A stretch of DNA of 64,000 nucleotides from Roseovarius sp. (GTDB taxonomy: Bacteria; Pseudomonadota; Alphaproteobacteria; Rhodobacterales; Rhodobacteraceae). Position 1 is the first letter of the stretch. Each line of letters begins with the position of its first letter. Where the stretch lies: the NCBI GenBank assembly GCA_002720475.1, contig PBIL01000005.1, positions 553,925 to 617,924 on the forward strand, written 5' to 3'. The notes below the pieces were generated by a model. That model made no database searches. It was not told where the DNA came from and worked only from the letters and a program-made list of their open reading frames with translations. Positions 33,129 through 40,882 of this stretch are shown piece after piece. The position numbers and the translations under genes were made by a program.

Positions 33129-34187
33129 TTATTCGTCCCTAGGATAGGATGTTATGATTATGAAGCCATTCGGCATTTCCGGCGCATGGCGAATGTACGT
33201 CCCCACACCGTAGGTTGTCCGAAGCCGAATCGGCGAGGAAGCTCTTCGGGTCAATCGATATGCCTCCTGGCCGGTGATGCTTGAGAAAGTGCTTGTAATG
33301 AAAGCGTCCTGCTCGCGTCCAGTCGCGACTGCATTCACCACGTCTGCATTGCGGGACAGGTTCGCGTTCGTCAATCTCTCGGCAGCCGCGAGCGAACTGA
33401 AGGAACCGTGGCGCCAGCGGTAGACCGTGTAGAACAGCGTCCGGGCTTGCGGCACGGTGACCATGCCGATGAGGAAAGCCTCGCTCTTGCCGACATGCAA
33501 TGCGATGGTGTGCCCGCCCGCGGCCTCGTGCTCGGAGAGGTCTTGGAGCGGATAGCCCCCGTCAGTGGGGACATAGTCAACAAGCGTGATGTCATTCGGC
33601 ACATCGCGGCTGACCGGCTCCGCATAGCACCGACAGTTGTGCGCCTGGCCCGGATGGCCGCCCGCGGGCGGCTCGTCCCAACGAAACACCTGATCGTCGT
33701 ACTCTGCGTGGCTGTCGCGCACTTTCGCGTCGTCCCGGGAGCGCCAGATGTAACGCTCGATCCCCAAATCCTGCTGCCGAAGCTGGTTGATCAGGCCCGC
33801 GAAGGCCCGAAGAAGACGTTCTTCCATCGCTGCCCGCAACGGACGCAGGCGCTGCGGGTGGGTCTGATATTCCTCGAAGATGGTCGCCAGACGCGCATCC
33901 CACTGGCGCAGCGCCTCCTCCTTCGCGTCCGAAACGTCGCGAAGGTCGTCTTCGGACACCCGTGGCACGGTGTCCGGGGGCGTCAGCGCATTCAACAGCA
34001 TCCGGGTGTTGTCGGCGATCACGCGGTCGAGTTGGTCGGTGAAATCGGCCCGTAGATCGGCGTAGCCAGGAAAGAGCGACTTGATCGAAATGCCCGCACG
34101 GTAGCCGTACACGGCTCCGTTCTGCCGTGCCAACACGTACTGACCGCTGCCGCCGTGGCGGAGAAATTCCCGTAGATTGTGCTGCAT
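33129..34187 (-). CDS. MuF minor-head domain fused to an RNase A-like toxin domain
   Basis: This 352-aa protein has two parts. Residues about 50-190 form a MuF/gp7-type minor head domain, ending in the hallmark DSHAEYDDQVFRWDEPP and HNCRCYAEP. Residues about 215-352 resemble the bacterial RNase A-like toxins found on CdiA C-termini, starting LSEHEAAGGHTIALHVGKS with histidines 220, 226 and 231. Polymorphic MuF toxins are known from temperate phages. The gene runs against the structural operon, has GGGAGG before ATG, and is followed at once by the presumed immunity gene. Confidence 0.85.
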   Translation of the reverse strand: MQHNLREFLRHGGSGQYVLARQNGAVYGYRAGISIKSLFPGYADLRADFTDQLDRVIADNTRMLLNALTPPDTVPRVSEDDLRDVSDAKEEALRQWDARLATIFEEYQTHPQRLRPLRAAMEERLLRAFAGLINQLRQQDLGIERYIWRSRDDAKVRDSHAEYDDQVFRWDEPPAGGHPGQAHNCRCYAEPVSRDVPNDITLVDYVPTDGGYPLQDLSEHEAAGGHTIALHVGKSEAFLIGMVTVPQARTLFYTVYRWRHGSFSSLAAAERLTNANLSRNADVVNAVATGREQDAFITSTFSSITGQEAYRLTRRASSPIRLRTTYGVGTYIRHAPEMPNGFIIITSYPRDE

Positions 34188-34304
34188 AGAACCTCCCGAC
34201 GAACCGCGGGATGCAAGTTACCAGCAATTGGTTAATGAGCGCTCTCCCGACCGTTCGCTGCCACCAAAGCCGCATTAACCGGAAAACCATCAAGGCCCGC
34301 TTCG

Positions 34305-34724
34305 ATGCCCAGCCCTCGCGAAACCATCCTCGCCGCGCTGCACGCGCGGCTTTCGGCGTTGCCTGCCACCGCTCTGCGGGGTGAGGTGCTGCCCGAGCGC
34401 GTGCCGGCCGAGGGCCTGCTGATCCTGCGCGACGGCGAGCCGGGGGAGCCCGAGGTGACGCTGTCGCCGCTCGCCTACCACTACCAGCACCGCGCCGAGA
34501 TCGAGGCGGCGGTTCAGGGCGGAGACCGTGACACAGCGTTCGATGCGCTGACTGCCAGCATCGGCGCGGCGCTGGCCGCCGACCGCACGCTGGGCGGCCT
34601 CTGCGACTGGGTCGAGGCAGAAGCGCCGCGGCCGGTCGATCTGCCCGTCGAGGGTGCGGCGAGCCTCAAGGCGGCGGTGATCCCCGTCATCCTGCACTAC
34701 ACAACGGCCGATCCGCTGGCCTGA
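34305..34724 (+). CDS. Tail terminator protein (gpU-like)
   Basis: This 139-aa protein contains ETILAALHARLSALPATALR, LILRDGEPGEPEVTLSPLAY and a HYQHRAEIEAAVQG segment, typical of the U-type tail-completion family. It caps the tail tube after length determination. Its place before the tail tube gene matches lambda U-V order. Confidence 0.82.
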   Translation: MPSPRETILAALHARLSALPATALRGEVLPERVPAEGLLILRDGEPGEPEVTLSPLAYHYQHRAEIEAAVQGGDRDTAFDALTASIGAALAADRTLGGLCDWVEAEAPRPVDLPVEGAASLKAAVIPVILHYTTADPLA

Positions 34725-34745
34725 CCCCAACTCAAGGAGACCACC

Positions 34746-35684
34746 ATGGCACGCGCCCAGGGCGCGCGGTCGCAGCTCGCGGCCGCGTTCGAGACGACCT
34801 ATGGCACCGCACCCACCAGCGGCTTCATGCAGATGCCCTTCGCCAGCGCATCATTGGGGGCCGAGCAGCCCTTGCTGGCCTCGGAGCTGCTGGGCTACGG
34901 CCGCGACCCGCTTGCCCCGGTGAGGGACGCGGTGACCGCCGATGGCGACATCACCGTGCCGCTCGACGCCGAAGCCTTCGGCTTCTGGCTGAAGGCGGCG
35001 TTCGGGGCGCCGACCACCACCGGCACCACGAACAAGACCCATACCTTCAAGTCGGGCTCGTGGTCGCTGCCCAGCATGGCGATCGAGGTGGCGATGCCCG
35101 AGATCCCGCGCTTTGCCATGTACACCGGCTGCGTGCTCGACCAGCTGAGCCTGACGATGCAGCGCTCGGGGCTGCTGACGGCAGATGTGAAGCTGGTGGC
35201 GCAGGGGGAGACTGTCGCCACCGCAACCGCCGCCGGCACACCCACGGCCTATGCCCTGCAACGCTTCGGGCACTTCAACGGGGCGATCAAGAGGAACGGC
35301 GCGAGCCTCGGCAACATCGTCTCGGCGGACCTCACCTATGCGAACAATGTCGAGCGGATCGAGACCATCCGCGCGGACGGCCGCATCGACGGGGCCGATC
35401 CGTCGATTGCCGCGCTCACCGGCAAGATCGACGTGCGCTTTGCCGACACCACCCTGATGGACCAGGCGCTGAACGGGACGGCGGCGAGCCTCGAGTTCTC
35501 CTGGGTGATTTCGGCCAATGTCAGCCTGAGCATCACCGCCCATGCCGTCTATCTGCCGCGCCCTCGGGTGGAAATCCAGGGGCCCCAAGGCATCCAGGCG
35601 AGCTTCGACTGGCAGGCGGCCTTCGATCCCGTGGCCGGGCAGATGTGCACGGTTGTCCTCAAGAACCAGGTGGCGAGTTACTGA
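34746..35684 (+). CDS. Major tail tube protein (gpV-like)
   Basis: This 312-aa protein has a tail-tube pattern, with MARAQGARSQLAAAFETTYG at the start, then DGDITVPLDAEAFGFWLKAA and YTGCVLDQLSLTMQRSGLLT. The C-terminal half has Ig-like beta character. AAGGAG precedes the ATG. It would polymerise around the tape measure to form the flexible tail of a siphovirus. Confidence 0.85.
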   Translation: MARAQGARSQLAAAFETTYGTAPTSGFMQMPFASASLGAEQPLLASELLGYGRDPLAPVRDAVTADGDITVPLDAEAFGFWLKAAFGAPTTTGTTNKTHTFKSGSWSLPSMAIEVAMPEIPRFAMYTGCVLDQLSLTMQRSGLLTADVKLVAQGETVATATAAGTPTAYALQRFGHFNGAIKRNGASLGNIVSADLTYANNVERIETIRADGRIDGADPSIAALTGKIDVRFADTTLMDQALNGTAASLEFSWVISANVSLSITAHAVYLPRPRVEIQGPQGIQASFDWQAAFDPVAGQMCTVVLKNQVASY

Positions 35685-35686
35685 CC

Positions 35687-36130
35687 ATGTTGACCCTCGA
35701 TCTTTCAAATGAACCCCGCTGGCACGAGTTTGCGCCCGGCGTGCGCGTGCAGCTGCGCCCGCTGACCACCGCGCTGATGGTGGCGACGCGCGGCGATCCG
35801 GCGGTGGAGGCGGTGCCCGAGGAGGCAACGGACGAGGAACGCGCGGTGGCGTTTGCCAAGGCCCTGGCGCGGCGCGCGGTGCTCGCCTGGGAGGGCATCG
35901 GCGACACGGACGGCACCCCCATAGACCCGAGCCCAGAGGCCATCGACGCGCTGCTCGACGTCTGGCCGATCTTCGAGGCGTTCCAACTGACCTACGTCTC
36001 CAAGGGCCTGCTGCTGGAGCAGGAAAAAAACGCCTCCGCGCCCTTGCCGAGTGGTCCTTCGGCGGGGGCGAGCGCTACTGCGAGGGCTGCGAGCCCCGCG
36101 GAGCCTGCCCGGACTGCCCGGCGCGGCTGA
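35687..36130 (+). CDS. Tail assembly chaperone G
   Basis: This 147-aa protein begins MLTLDLSNEPRWHEFAPGVR and corresponds to lambda gpG by position between tail tube and tape measure. A slippery heptamer AAAAAAC at 36025-36031 sits near codon 114. A -1 slip there opens a second frame that continues to 36369, giving a G-T fusion. The 0-frame tail after the slip site is Ala/Ser/Pro-rich and looks dispensable. Confidence 0.85.
   Translation: MLTLDLSNEPRWHEFAPGVRVQLRPLTTALMVATRGDPAVEAVPEEATDEERAVAFAKALARRAVLAWEGIGDTDGTPIDPSPEAIDALLDVWPIFEAFQLTYVSKGLLLEQEKNASAPLPSGPSAGASATARAASPAEPARTARRG
36025..36031 (+). promoter_or_regulatory. Programmed -1 frameshift site (A AAA AAC)
   Basis: The 0-frame codons are GAA AAA AAC. 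The heptamer A-AAA-AAC is a canonical slippery sequence. Reading after a -1 slip continues as CGC CTC CGC GCC CTT, giving a long open frame with conserved-looking sequence. Lambda and most long-tailed phages frameshift at this same gene junction. Confidence 0.8.
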
Positions 36131-36369
36131 ACCGGCCGCTGACCTACGAGGGCTGGCAGGTCTGGGATCTCGTCGGCCGTCTCGGCGGTCAGCTGCGCGT
36201 GCTGCCGGGCGCCGTGATCGGCTGGGACATGTCGGCGGCGCTGGCGCTCGGCGACGCGCTCGGCGTGCCACCGCTCGCCATGGCTGAACTGCTGCCCGTG
36301 ATCGAAGCGGTGATGGTCATGAAGCTCAACGAACAGATGGAACACGCGCATGGCGGAAAAACGGGTTAG
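36031..36369 (+). CDS. Tail assembly chaperone T extension (expressed by -1 frameshift)
   Basis: This 112-codon frame lacks a start codon of its own and follows directly from the slippery site. It encodes LAEWSFGGGERYCEGCEPRG and then ACPDCPARLNRPLTYEGWQV, with two CxxC pairs that probably bind zinc. The end, PPLAMAELLPVIEAVMVMKL, is helical. The G-T fusion of about 227 aa would recruit tail tube and tape measure proteins. The stop at 36367-36369 lies inside the tape measure gene, which starts at 36350. Confidence 0.8.
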   Translation, partial: RLRALAEWSFGGGERYCEGCEPRGACPDCPARLNRPLTYEGWQVWDLVGRLGGQLRVLPGAVIGWDMSAALALGDALGVPPLAMAELLPVIEAVMVMKLNEQMEHAHGGKTG

Positions 36370-38494
36370 CGTCCGCCTTGCGGCGGTCGGCGGACGACAG
36401 GTGCGCGCCGAACTGGAAGGCGTGGGCGAAGCCGGTGCGCGCGGGTTCGGGCGGCTTAGCCGGGAGATGGAAGCGGCCAATGCCCGGCTCGCGGCCTTCG
36501 CGCGGCGCGTTCGGGTCGCGGCGGCTGCTGCGGTCGCGGCTGCCACGGCGGCCGGCGTGGCCATGGTCCGCTCGGGGCTTCAGACGGTGGATGCGCAGGC
36601 CAAGCTCGCGCAGTCGCTCGGCACCACCGTGGCTTCAATCCAGGCGCTCGAGCGTGCCGGCGAACTGGCGGGCGTCTCGATGTCCGGCATCGAGCAGGCC
36701 ACGAAAGACTTGACGCGGCGGCTGAGCCAGGCGGCTGCCGGGGCCGGCCCCGCCGCTGACGCGCTCGACCGACTGGGGCTCTCGGCCAACGAGCTTATCG
36801 CCCTGCCGCTCGACGAGCGCGTGGGCGCGATCAATGCCGCCATCGAGGACTTCGTGCCTGCCGCCGAGCGGGCGGCCGTCGCGAGCCAGCTCTTTGGCGA
36901 AGAAGGCTCCATCGCCATGAGCCGGATCGACACCGCGACGCTACGCCAAGCGACCGAGGACGTGCGCGCCTTCGGTGTCGTCGTCTCCGAGCAGGATGCT
37001 GACCAGATCGAGCGCACCAACGATGCCATCTCCCGGCTCGGGCTGATCTGGCGGGGGCTCGCGAACCAGCTCGCAGTCGCTGCAGCCCCCGCGCTCGAAG
37101 CCGTCGCGAATGCCATGGCGGCGGTCGCCAGCCGTACCGGGCCGCTCGGCGTCGCCATCCGCGGCCTCTTCGACAATATCGGCCGCCTGACCACCTACGC
37201 CGCCACCTTCGCCGCCTTCCTCGCGGGCCGCTGGGTGGCGGGGATGGGCGCCGCCGCGCTGTCGGTGCGCGGGCTCGCCACGGCGCTCGTGCTGGTGCGC
37301 GGGGCTCTGATCCGCACCGGCATCGGGGCGCTGATCGTCGGCGCGGGCGAGTTGATCTTCCAGTTCACGAAGCTGGTGCGCGGTGCGGGGGGCTTCGGCG
37401 CGGCGCTCGAGCTCATGGGCAATGTCGCAAAGGCCGTCTGGGACGGGATCAGGGCGACCGTCACCTCCTTTGTGGACGATTTCCGGGCGATGCGGGCCGA
37501 CATCGAGGCCATCTGGCTGCGCCTCATGGCCTTCCTCTCCCAGAAATGGGCCGACTTTCTCGGACAGATCGGCCCGACCTTCAACGCGGTTTCCGAGCGG
37601 ATCGGGGCGGATGCCCGGATCGACGTCTTCGGGGCGCAAGCTTACGCCTCCTATCTCGATCACGCCGCCAGCAATGCCGGCCACCGGGCCGATGCGCTGC
37701 GTCGCCGCGCCGCCGCCACCCGTGCCCATGCCTTCGACGGCGTGCGCGAGGCGGTGGATGCACTGCGGGCTGCGATGCGGACGAGCGGCGAGGACGGTGC
37801 GGATGGGCTCGACCAGGCGACAGAAGCAGCCGACCGCGTGACGGAGGCGCTGGATGCGGCCGGCCAGGCGGGGCGCGCGGCCGGCGCGGCCACTGCGGAC
37901 GGGGCGAACCAAGCGGCGACCGGCTGGGCGGCCGTCACCGCGACGCTATCCGACTACGCGACCAAAGCACGCGACATCGGCGCCGATATCGGCCAGAGCC
38001 TCGTCGGTGCCTTCCGCTCCGCCGAGAACGCCGTGGGCCAGTTCGTGAAGACCGGCAAGCTGAACTTCCGCGATCTCGTGACCTCGCTTATCGCCGATCT
38101 CGCCCGGCTCGCGGCGCGCCGGTTCATCCTCGGGCCGATCGCCAATGCGCTCTCGGGCGTGTTCTCAGGGGCGGGCGGCATCTTCGCCAACGTCCTGCAT
38201 GCGGGCGGGATGGTCGGATCCGCCGGACCCTCGCGCTTGGTCCCGGCAATGGCCTTCGCCGCTGCGCCCCGGATGCACTCAGGCGGCTGGGCGGGCCTCA
38301 AGCCTGACGAGGTGCCCGCAATTCTGCAGCGCGGTGAGCGGGTTTTGTCGCGCCGCGAGGCGCAGGCTTATGGCGGGGGCGGTGGCGTGACGGTGAACAT
38401 CAACACCCGCGATGCCGAGAGCTTCCGGCAGTCGCGCACGCAGATCGCCGCCGACATTGCCCGGGCGGTCTCGCTCGGGCGCAGGGGGCTGTGA
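36350..38494 (+). CDS. Tail tape measure protein
   Basis: This 714-aa Ala-rich helical protein has hydrophobic stretches near residues 55-70 and 270-340, and long coiled regions. The C-terminal part includes FRSAENAVGQFVKTGKLNFR, DLVTSLIADLARLAARRFIL and VPAILQRGERVLSRREAQAY, typical of lambda-type tail length proteins. It sets tail length and enters the host membrane during DNA injection. Its 5' end overlaps the T frame by 20 bases. Confidence 0.9.
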   Translation: MAEKRVSVRLAAVGGRQVRAELEGVGEAGARGFGRLSREMEAANARLAAFARRVRVAAAAAVAAATAAGVAMVRSGLQTVDAQAKLAQSLGTTVASIQALERAGELAGVSMSGIEQATKDLTRRLSQAAAGAGPAADALDRLGLSANELIALPLDERVGAINAAIEDFVPAAERAAVASQLFGEEGSIAMSRIDTATLRQATEDVRAFGVVVSEQDADQIERTNDAISRLGLIWRGLANQLAVAAAPALEAVANAMAAVASRTGPLGVAIRGLFDNIGRLTTYAATFAAFLAGRWVAGMGAAALSVRGLATALVLVRGALIRTGIGALIVGAGELIFQFTKLVRGAGGFGAALELMGNVAKAVWDGIRATVTSFVDDFRAMRADIEAIWLRLMAFLSQKWADFLGQIGPTFNAVSERIGADARIDVFGAQAYASYLDHAASNAGHRADALRRRAAATRAHAFDGVREAVDALRAAMRTSGEDGADGLDQATEAADRVTEALDAAGQAGRAAGAATADGANQAATGWAAVTATLSDYATKARDIGADIGQSLVGAFRSAENAVGQFVKTGKLNFRDLVTSLIADLARLAARRFILGPIANALSGVFSGAGGIFANVLHAGGMVGSAGPSRLVPAMAFAAAPRMHSGGWAGLKPDEVPAILQRGERVLSRREAQAYGGGGGVTVNINTRDAESFRQSRTQIAADIARAVSLGRRGL

Positions 38495-38497
38495 GCC

Positions 38498-39124
38498 ATG
38501 GTATTCCACGAGGTCCGATTTCCCGACGACATCAGCCGTGGCGCGCGCGGCGGTCCCGAGCGGCGCACGCAGATCGTCGAACTCGCCTCGGGCGACGAGG
38601 AGCGCAACGCCAGCTGGGCCAATTCGCGCCGTCGCTATGATGTCGCCTACGGCATCCGTCGCGCCGACGATCTCGCCGCCGTGGTCGCCTTCTTCGAGGC
38701 CCGCAACGGACGCCTGCACGGCTTCCGCTTCAAGGACTGGGCCGACTACAAGTCTTGTCTGCCCTCTCAGTCTGTCGCCCCGACCGATCAGCCTATCGGC
38801 ACCGGTGACGGCGCCACGACCACCTTCCAGCTGGTGAAGCGCTACGCTTCAGGCAGTCAGACATGGGTGCGGATGATCACCAAGCCGGTGGCAGGCACGG
38901 TGCGCGTCGCGCTCGACGGCGCAGAGCAATTGGGCGGATGGTCTGTCGACCCGACCACCGGCTTGGTGACCTTCGAAAGCGCGCCCGCGGCAGGTGTCGC
39001 CATCACCGCGGGCTTCGAATTCGATGTGCCAGTCCGCTTCGACACCGATGCGCTCGATGTGACGCTCGACCTCGAACGCCTCGGCTCGATCACCTCCATC
39101 CCGCTCCTGGAGATCCGGCAATGA
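38498..39124 (+). CDS. Distal tail protein, DUF2460 / GTA gp12-like
   Basis: This 208-aa protein begins FHEVRFPDDISRGARGGPER and contains VAFFEARNGRLHGFRFKDWA DYK, the hallmark of the DUF2460 (TIGR02217) family, which includes gp12 of the Rhodobacter gene transfer agent. It forms part of the tail tip. The next gene starts within its stop codon. A GTA-like tip on a lambda-like head is typical of Rhodobacterales phages. Confidence 0.9.
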   Translation: MVFHEVRFPDDISRGARGGPERRTQIVELASGDEERNASWANSRRRYDVAYGIRRADDLAAVVAFFEARNGRLHGFRFKDWADYKSCLPSQSVAPTDQPIGTGDGATTTFQLVKRYASGSQTWVRMITKPVAGTVRVALDGAEQLGGWSVDPTTGLVTFESAPAAGVAITAGFEFDVPVRFDTDALDVTLDLERLGSITSIPLLEIRQ

Positions 39125-39468
39125 ACGATTCCGGCAGTTTCCTCGACGCCGTGCTGCGCGAGCTTGCGGCCTCCACGGCCGTGATCCTCGCGGCCTGGGG
39201 CGCGCTTGGCGGCGCGACCAATGCGCTGACCACGAAGATGCGCCTGCGCGACGCGCTGCGGCACATCCTGCTTGGCGGGCTGATCGCGGCCGGGATGGGG
39301 AGCCTGTCGATGGCCGTCATCACCAGCTGGCTCGGCCTGCCGCCCGAAGCCATCCCGGCGGGCGGGGCAGCAGGGTCGGCCGCCTACCTGGTCGGCGTCT
39401 TCGGCCCGGCGGTGATCGAGCTGGTGCTCGCCCGGCTGCGCAATGCACGGGAGGGCCGCGATGACTGA
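39121..39468 (+). CDS. Holin-like membrane protein
   Basis: This 115-aa protein has three hydrophobic stretches (about residues 18-34, 48-68 and 78-100) and charged ends. Its place before the endolysin and spanins fits a phage holin, which would open the inner membrane. The start at 39121 overlaps the gp12-like stop by 4 bases. The family is not firmly recognised. Confidence 0.65.
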   Translation: MNDSGSFLDAVLRELAASTAVILAAWGALGGATNALTTKMRLRDALRHILLGGLIAAGMGSLSMAVITSWLGLPPEAIPAGGAAGSAAYLVGVFGPAVIELVLARLRNAREGRDD

Positions 39469-39592
39469 GCTTGCCCGTGTCCTGCGCGGCCTTCGCCGGC
39501 TGACCGACGACCCGCGCCAGGTTTTCGTCCACCGCCTGCGCATCGGCCTCGCCGTGGCGGCGCTGATCCTGATCCTCTCGCTCCTGGGGTAA
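39461..39592 (+). CDS. Tiny membrane protein in the lysis cassette
   Basis: This 43-aa protein, too short for many gene finders, reads MTELARVLRGLRRLTDDPRQ and ends with one transmembrane helix (GLAVAALILILSLLG). It overlaps the holin-like gene by 8 bases. It may modulate the holin; this is a guess from position. Confidence 0.6.
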   Translation: MTELARVLRGLRRLTDDPRQVFVHRLRIGLAVAALILILSLLG

Positions 39593-39596
39593 GCCC

Positions 39597-40253
39597 ATGC
39601 ACATGACTGATCGGGGCCTGATGGCCCTTGCCCGGCACGAGGGACTCGTGCCCGGACCCTACCGCGATGCCACCGGCACCTGGACCTTCGGCATTGGCCA
39701 CACGACCGCGGCCGGGCCGCCCGATCCGGAGGCCATGCCGCGCGGCATGCCCGACGATCTGGAGGCAGGGATCCGCGAGGCGTTCCGAGTGTTTCGGGCC
39801 GACCTGGCAGCTTACGAGGCAGATGTGCTGCGTGCCGTGACCGTGCCGCTCAAGCCGCACGAGTTCGATGCGCTGGTCTCGTTCCACTACAACACCGGCG
39901 GCATCGCGAAGGCCGCGCTGACCCGGCACCTCAATGCTGGAAATCGCGTTGCGGCCGCCGACGCGTTTCTGAACTGGCGGCGGCCGGCCTCGATCATCCC
40001 GCGCCGCGAGGCCGAGCGCGACCTGTTCCGCCACGCCCGCTATCCCGGCGGCACGATCCCGGTCTGGTCCGTAGACCGCAGAGGCCGGGTGGACTTTTCG
40101 CGGCCGATCCGACGCCTGACCGAGGATGAGACGCTGGCCTTGGCTCGCGGGCGGTCGCCGACGCCTCCAGTCCTCGAGCCTGCTCCCGACGCGCCGACCG
40201 GCTGGCTCGCCCGGCTGGTCGCTTTCCTTTCCACCCTGATCCGGAGGGCCTGA
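39597..40253 (+). CDS. Endolysin, GH24 lysozyme family
   Basis: This 218-aa protein has the T4-lysozyme-type catalytic region: Glu15 in ARHEGLVPGPYRDATGTWTF and GIGHT at 32-36. FDALVSFHYNTGG follows near residue 100. It lacks an N-terminal signal anchor, so it needs a holin to reach peptidoglycan. The C-terminal 60 residues contain a hydrophobic end (WLARLVAFLSTLIRRA). A start at 39603 (MTDRG) is an alternative. Confidence 0.9.
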   Translation: MHMTDRGLMALARHEGLVPGPYRDATGTWTFGIGHTTAAGPPDPEAMPRGMPDDLEAGIREAFRVFRADLAAYEADVLRAVTVPLKPHEFDALVSFHYNTGGIAKAALTRHLNAGNRVAAADAFLNWRRPASIIPRREAERDLFRHARYPGGTIPVWSVDRRGRVDFSRPIRRLTEDETLALARGRSPTPPVLEPAPDAPTGWLARLVAFLSTLIRRA

Positions 40254-40256
40254 CGC

Positions 40257-40529
40257 ATGCGCTACTTCCGACCCAACTCCTTGACCTGGTGGGCGGGGCT
40301 GCTCGCCATGCTCACCGGCATAGCCTCCCTCGCGCTGCCTTCGACCGGGCCGCTCGGGGAACTGTCCCGTCTCGTCGCGCTGCTTGCCGGCTCTGGGTTC
40401 GGCGGGGAATCGCCCCACTGGGGCGATTCCTGTTCCGCCTCACCCTCGCCCGCGGGGCTCATGTTCCTCGGTCTGGGCCTGATCGGCCTGCGCGACCGGA
40501 TCGAACGGGGGTTCAGGGGCGATGCTTGA
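40257..40529 (+). CDS. Small phage membrane protein interrupted by a palindrome insertion
   Basis: This 90-aa protein has hydrophobic helices at about residues 11-30 and 68-78. Between them lies FGGESPHWGDSCSASPS, encoded by a perfect GC palindrome (40406-40430) that looks like an in-frame insertion into an otherwise simple two-helix protein. Function is unknown. It lies between endolysin and spanin genes, so a lysis role is possible. Confidence 0.65.
   Translation: MRYFRPNSLTWWAGLLAMLTGIASLALPSTGPLGELSRLVALLAGSGFGGESPHWGDSCSASPSPAGLMFLGLGLIGLRDRIERGFRGDA
40406..40430. repeat. Perfect 11-bp-stem palindrome with ACT loop inside a coding region
   Basis: GGAATCGCCCC (40406-40416) and GGGGCGATTCC (40420-40430) flank ACT. 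It encodes SPHWGDS in the host frame. Similar hairpins with an ACT or CCC loop occur at 24705-24719 and 27927-27941, suggesting a scattered palindromic element. Confidence 0.7.
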
Positions 40530-40752
40530 ATGGATCGCGGCAATGGTGGGTGTGGTCGGTATGGTCCTCGGAGCGGCCATTGGGCGTTGGTGGGGCCGCA
40601 CCGAGGGGAGACGCGAAGGGAAACAGGAGGCGATTGGTGATGCTCTCAGAGACAAGGATAGTCGCCTGGACCGTGGGCGCGAGGCGCTGCGCGACGGCCG
40701 CGGCGCTGGCGATCCTGCTGAGCGGCTGCGCAAGAACGACGGGCGCTGGTGA
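40522..40752 (+). CDS. Inner-membrane spanin (Rz-like)
   Basis: This 76-aa protein has an N-terminal transmembrane helix (WIAAMVGVVGMVLGAAIGRW, residues 4-23), followed by a charged, probably coiled-coil periplasmic part. This is the layout of Rz-type spanins. A lipoprotein gene starts inside it in another frame, the classic Rz/Rz1 arrangement. It would join the inner and outer membranes for the last step of lysis. The short length makes the call moderate. Confidence 0.65.
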   Translation: MLEWIAAMVGVVGMVLGAAIGRWWGRTEGRREGKQEAIGDALRDKDSRLDRGREALRDGRGAGDPAERLRKNDGRW

Positions 40753-40882
40753 TGCTGGATGCGCCTCTTATGCCGAGGCACGGCTTGCCCGACCACCTGC
40801 CGAGACGGTCGCGAAAGTGCCGCCCGCATGGGCAAACTGGATCGCCGATCTCGATGATCGAATGACGGGGACCTGCCGATGA
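40640..40882 (+). CDS. Outer-membrane spanin lipoprotein (Rz1-like)
   Basis: This 80-aa protein has an N-terminal signal with lipobox ILLSGC (cysteine near residue 30). The mature part is Pro/Ala-rich and ends ANWIADLDDRMTGTCR. It starts within the Rz-like gene in a different frame, with AGGAGG about 9 bases upstream, and ends 130 bases beyond it. The lipobox plus overlap strongly suggests the outer-membrane half of a spanin pair. Confidence 0.75.
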   Translation: MLSETRIVAWTVGARRCATAAALAILLSGCARTTGAGDAGCASYAEARLARPPAETVAKVPPAWANWIADLDDRMTGTCR

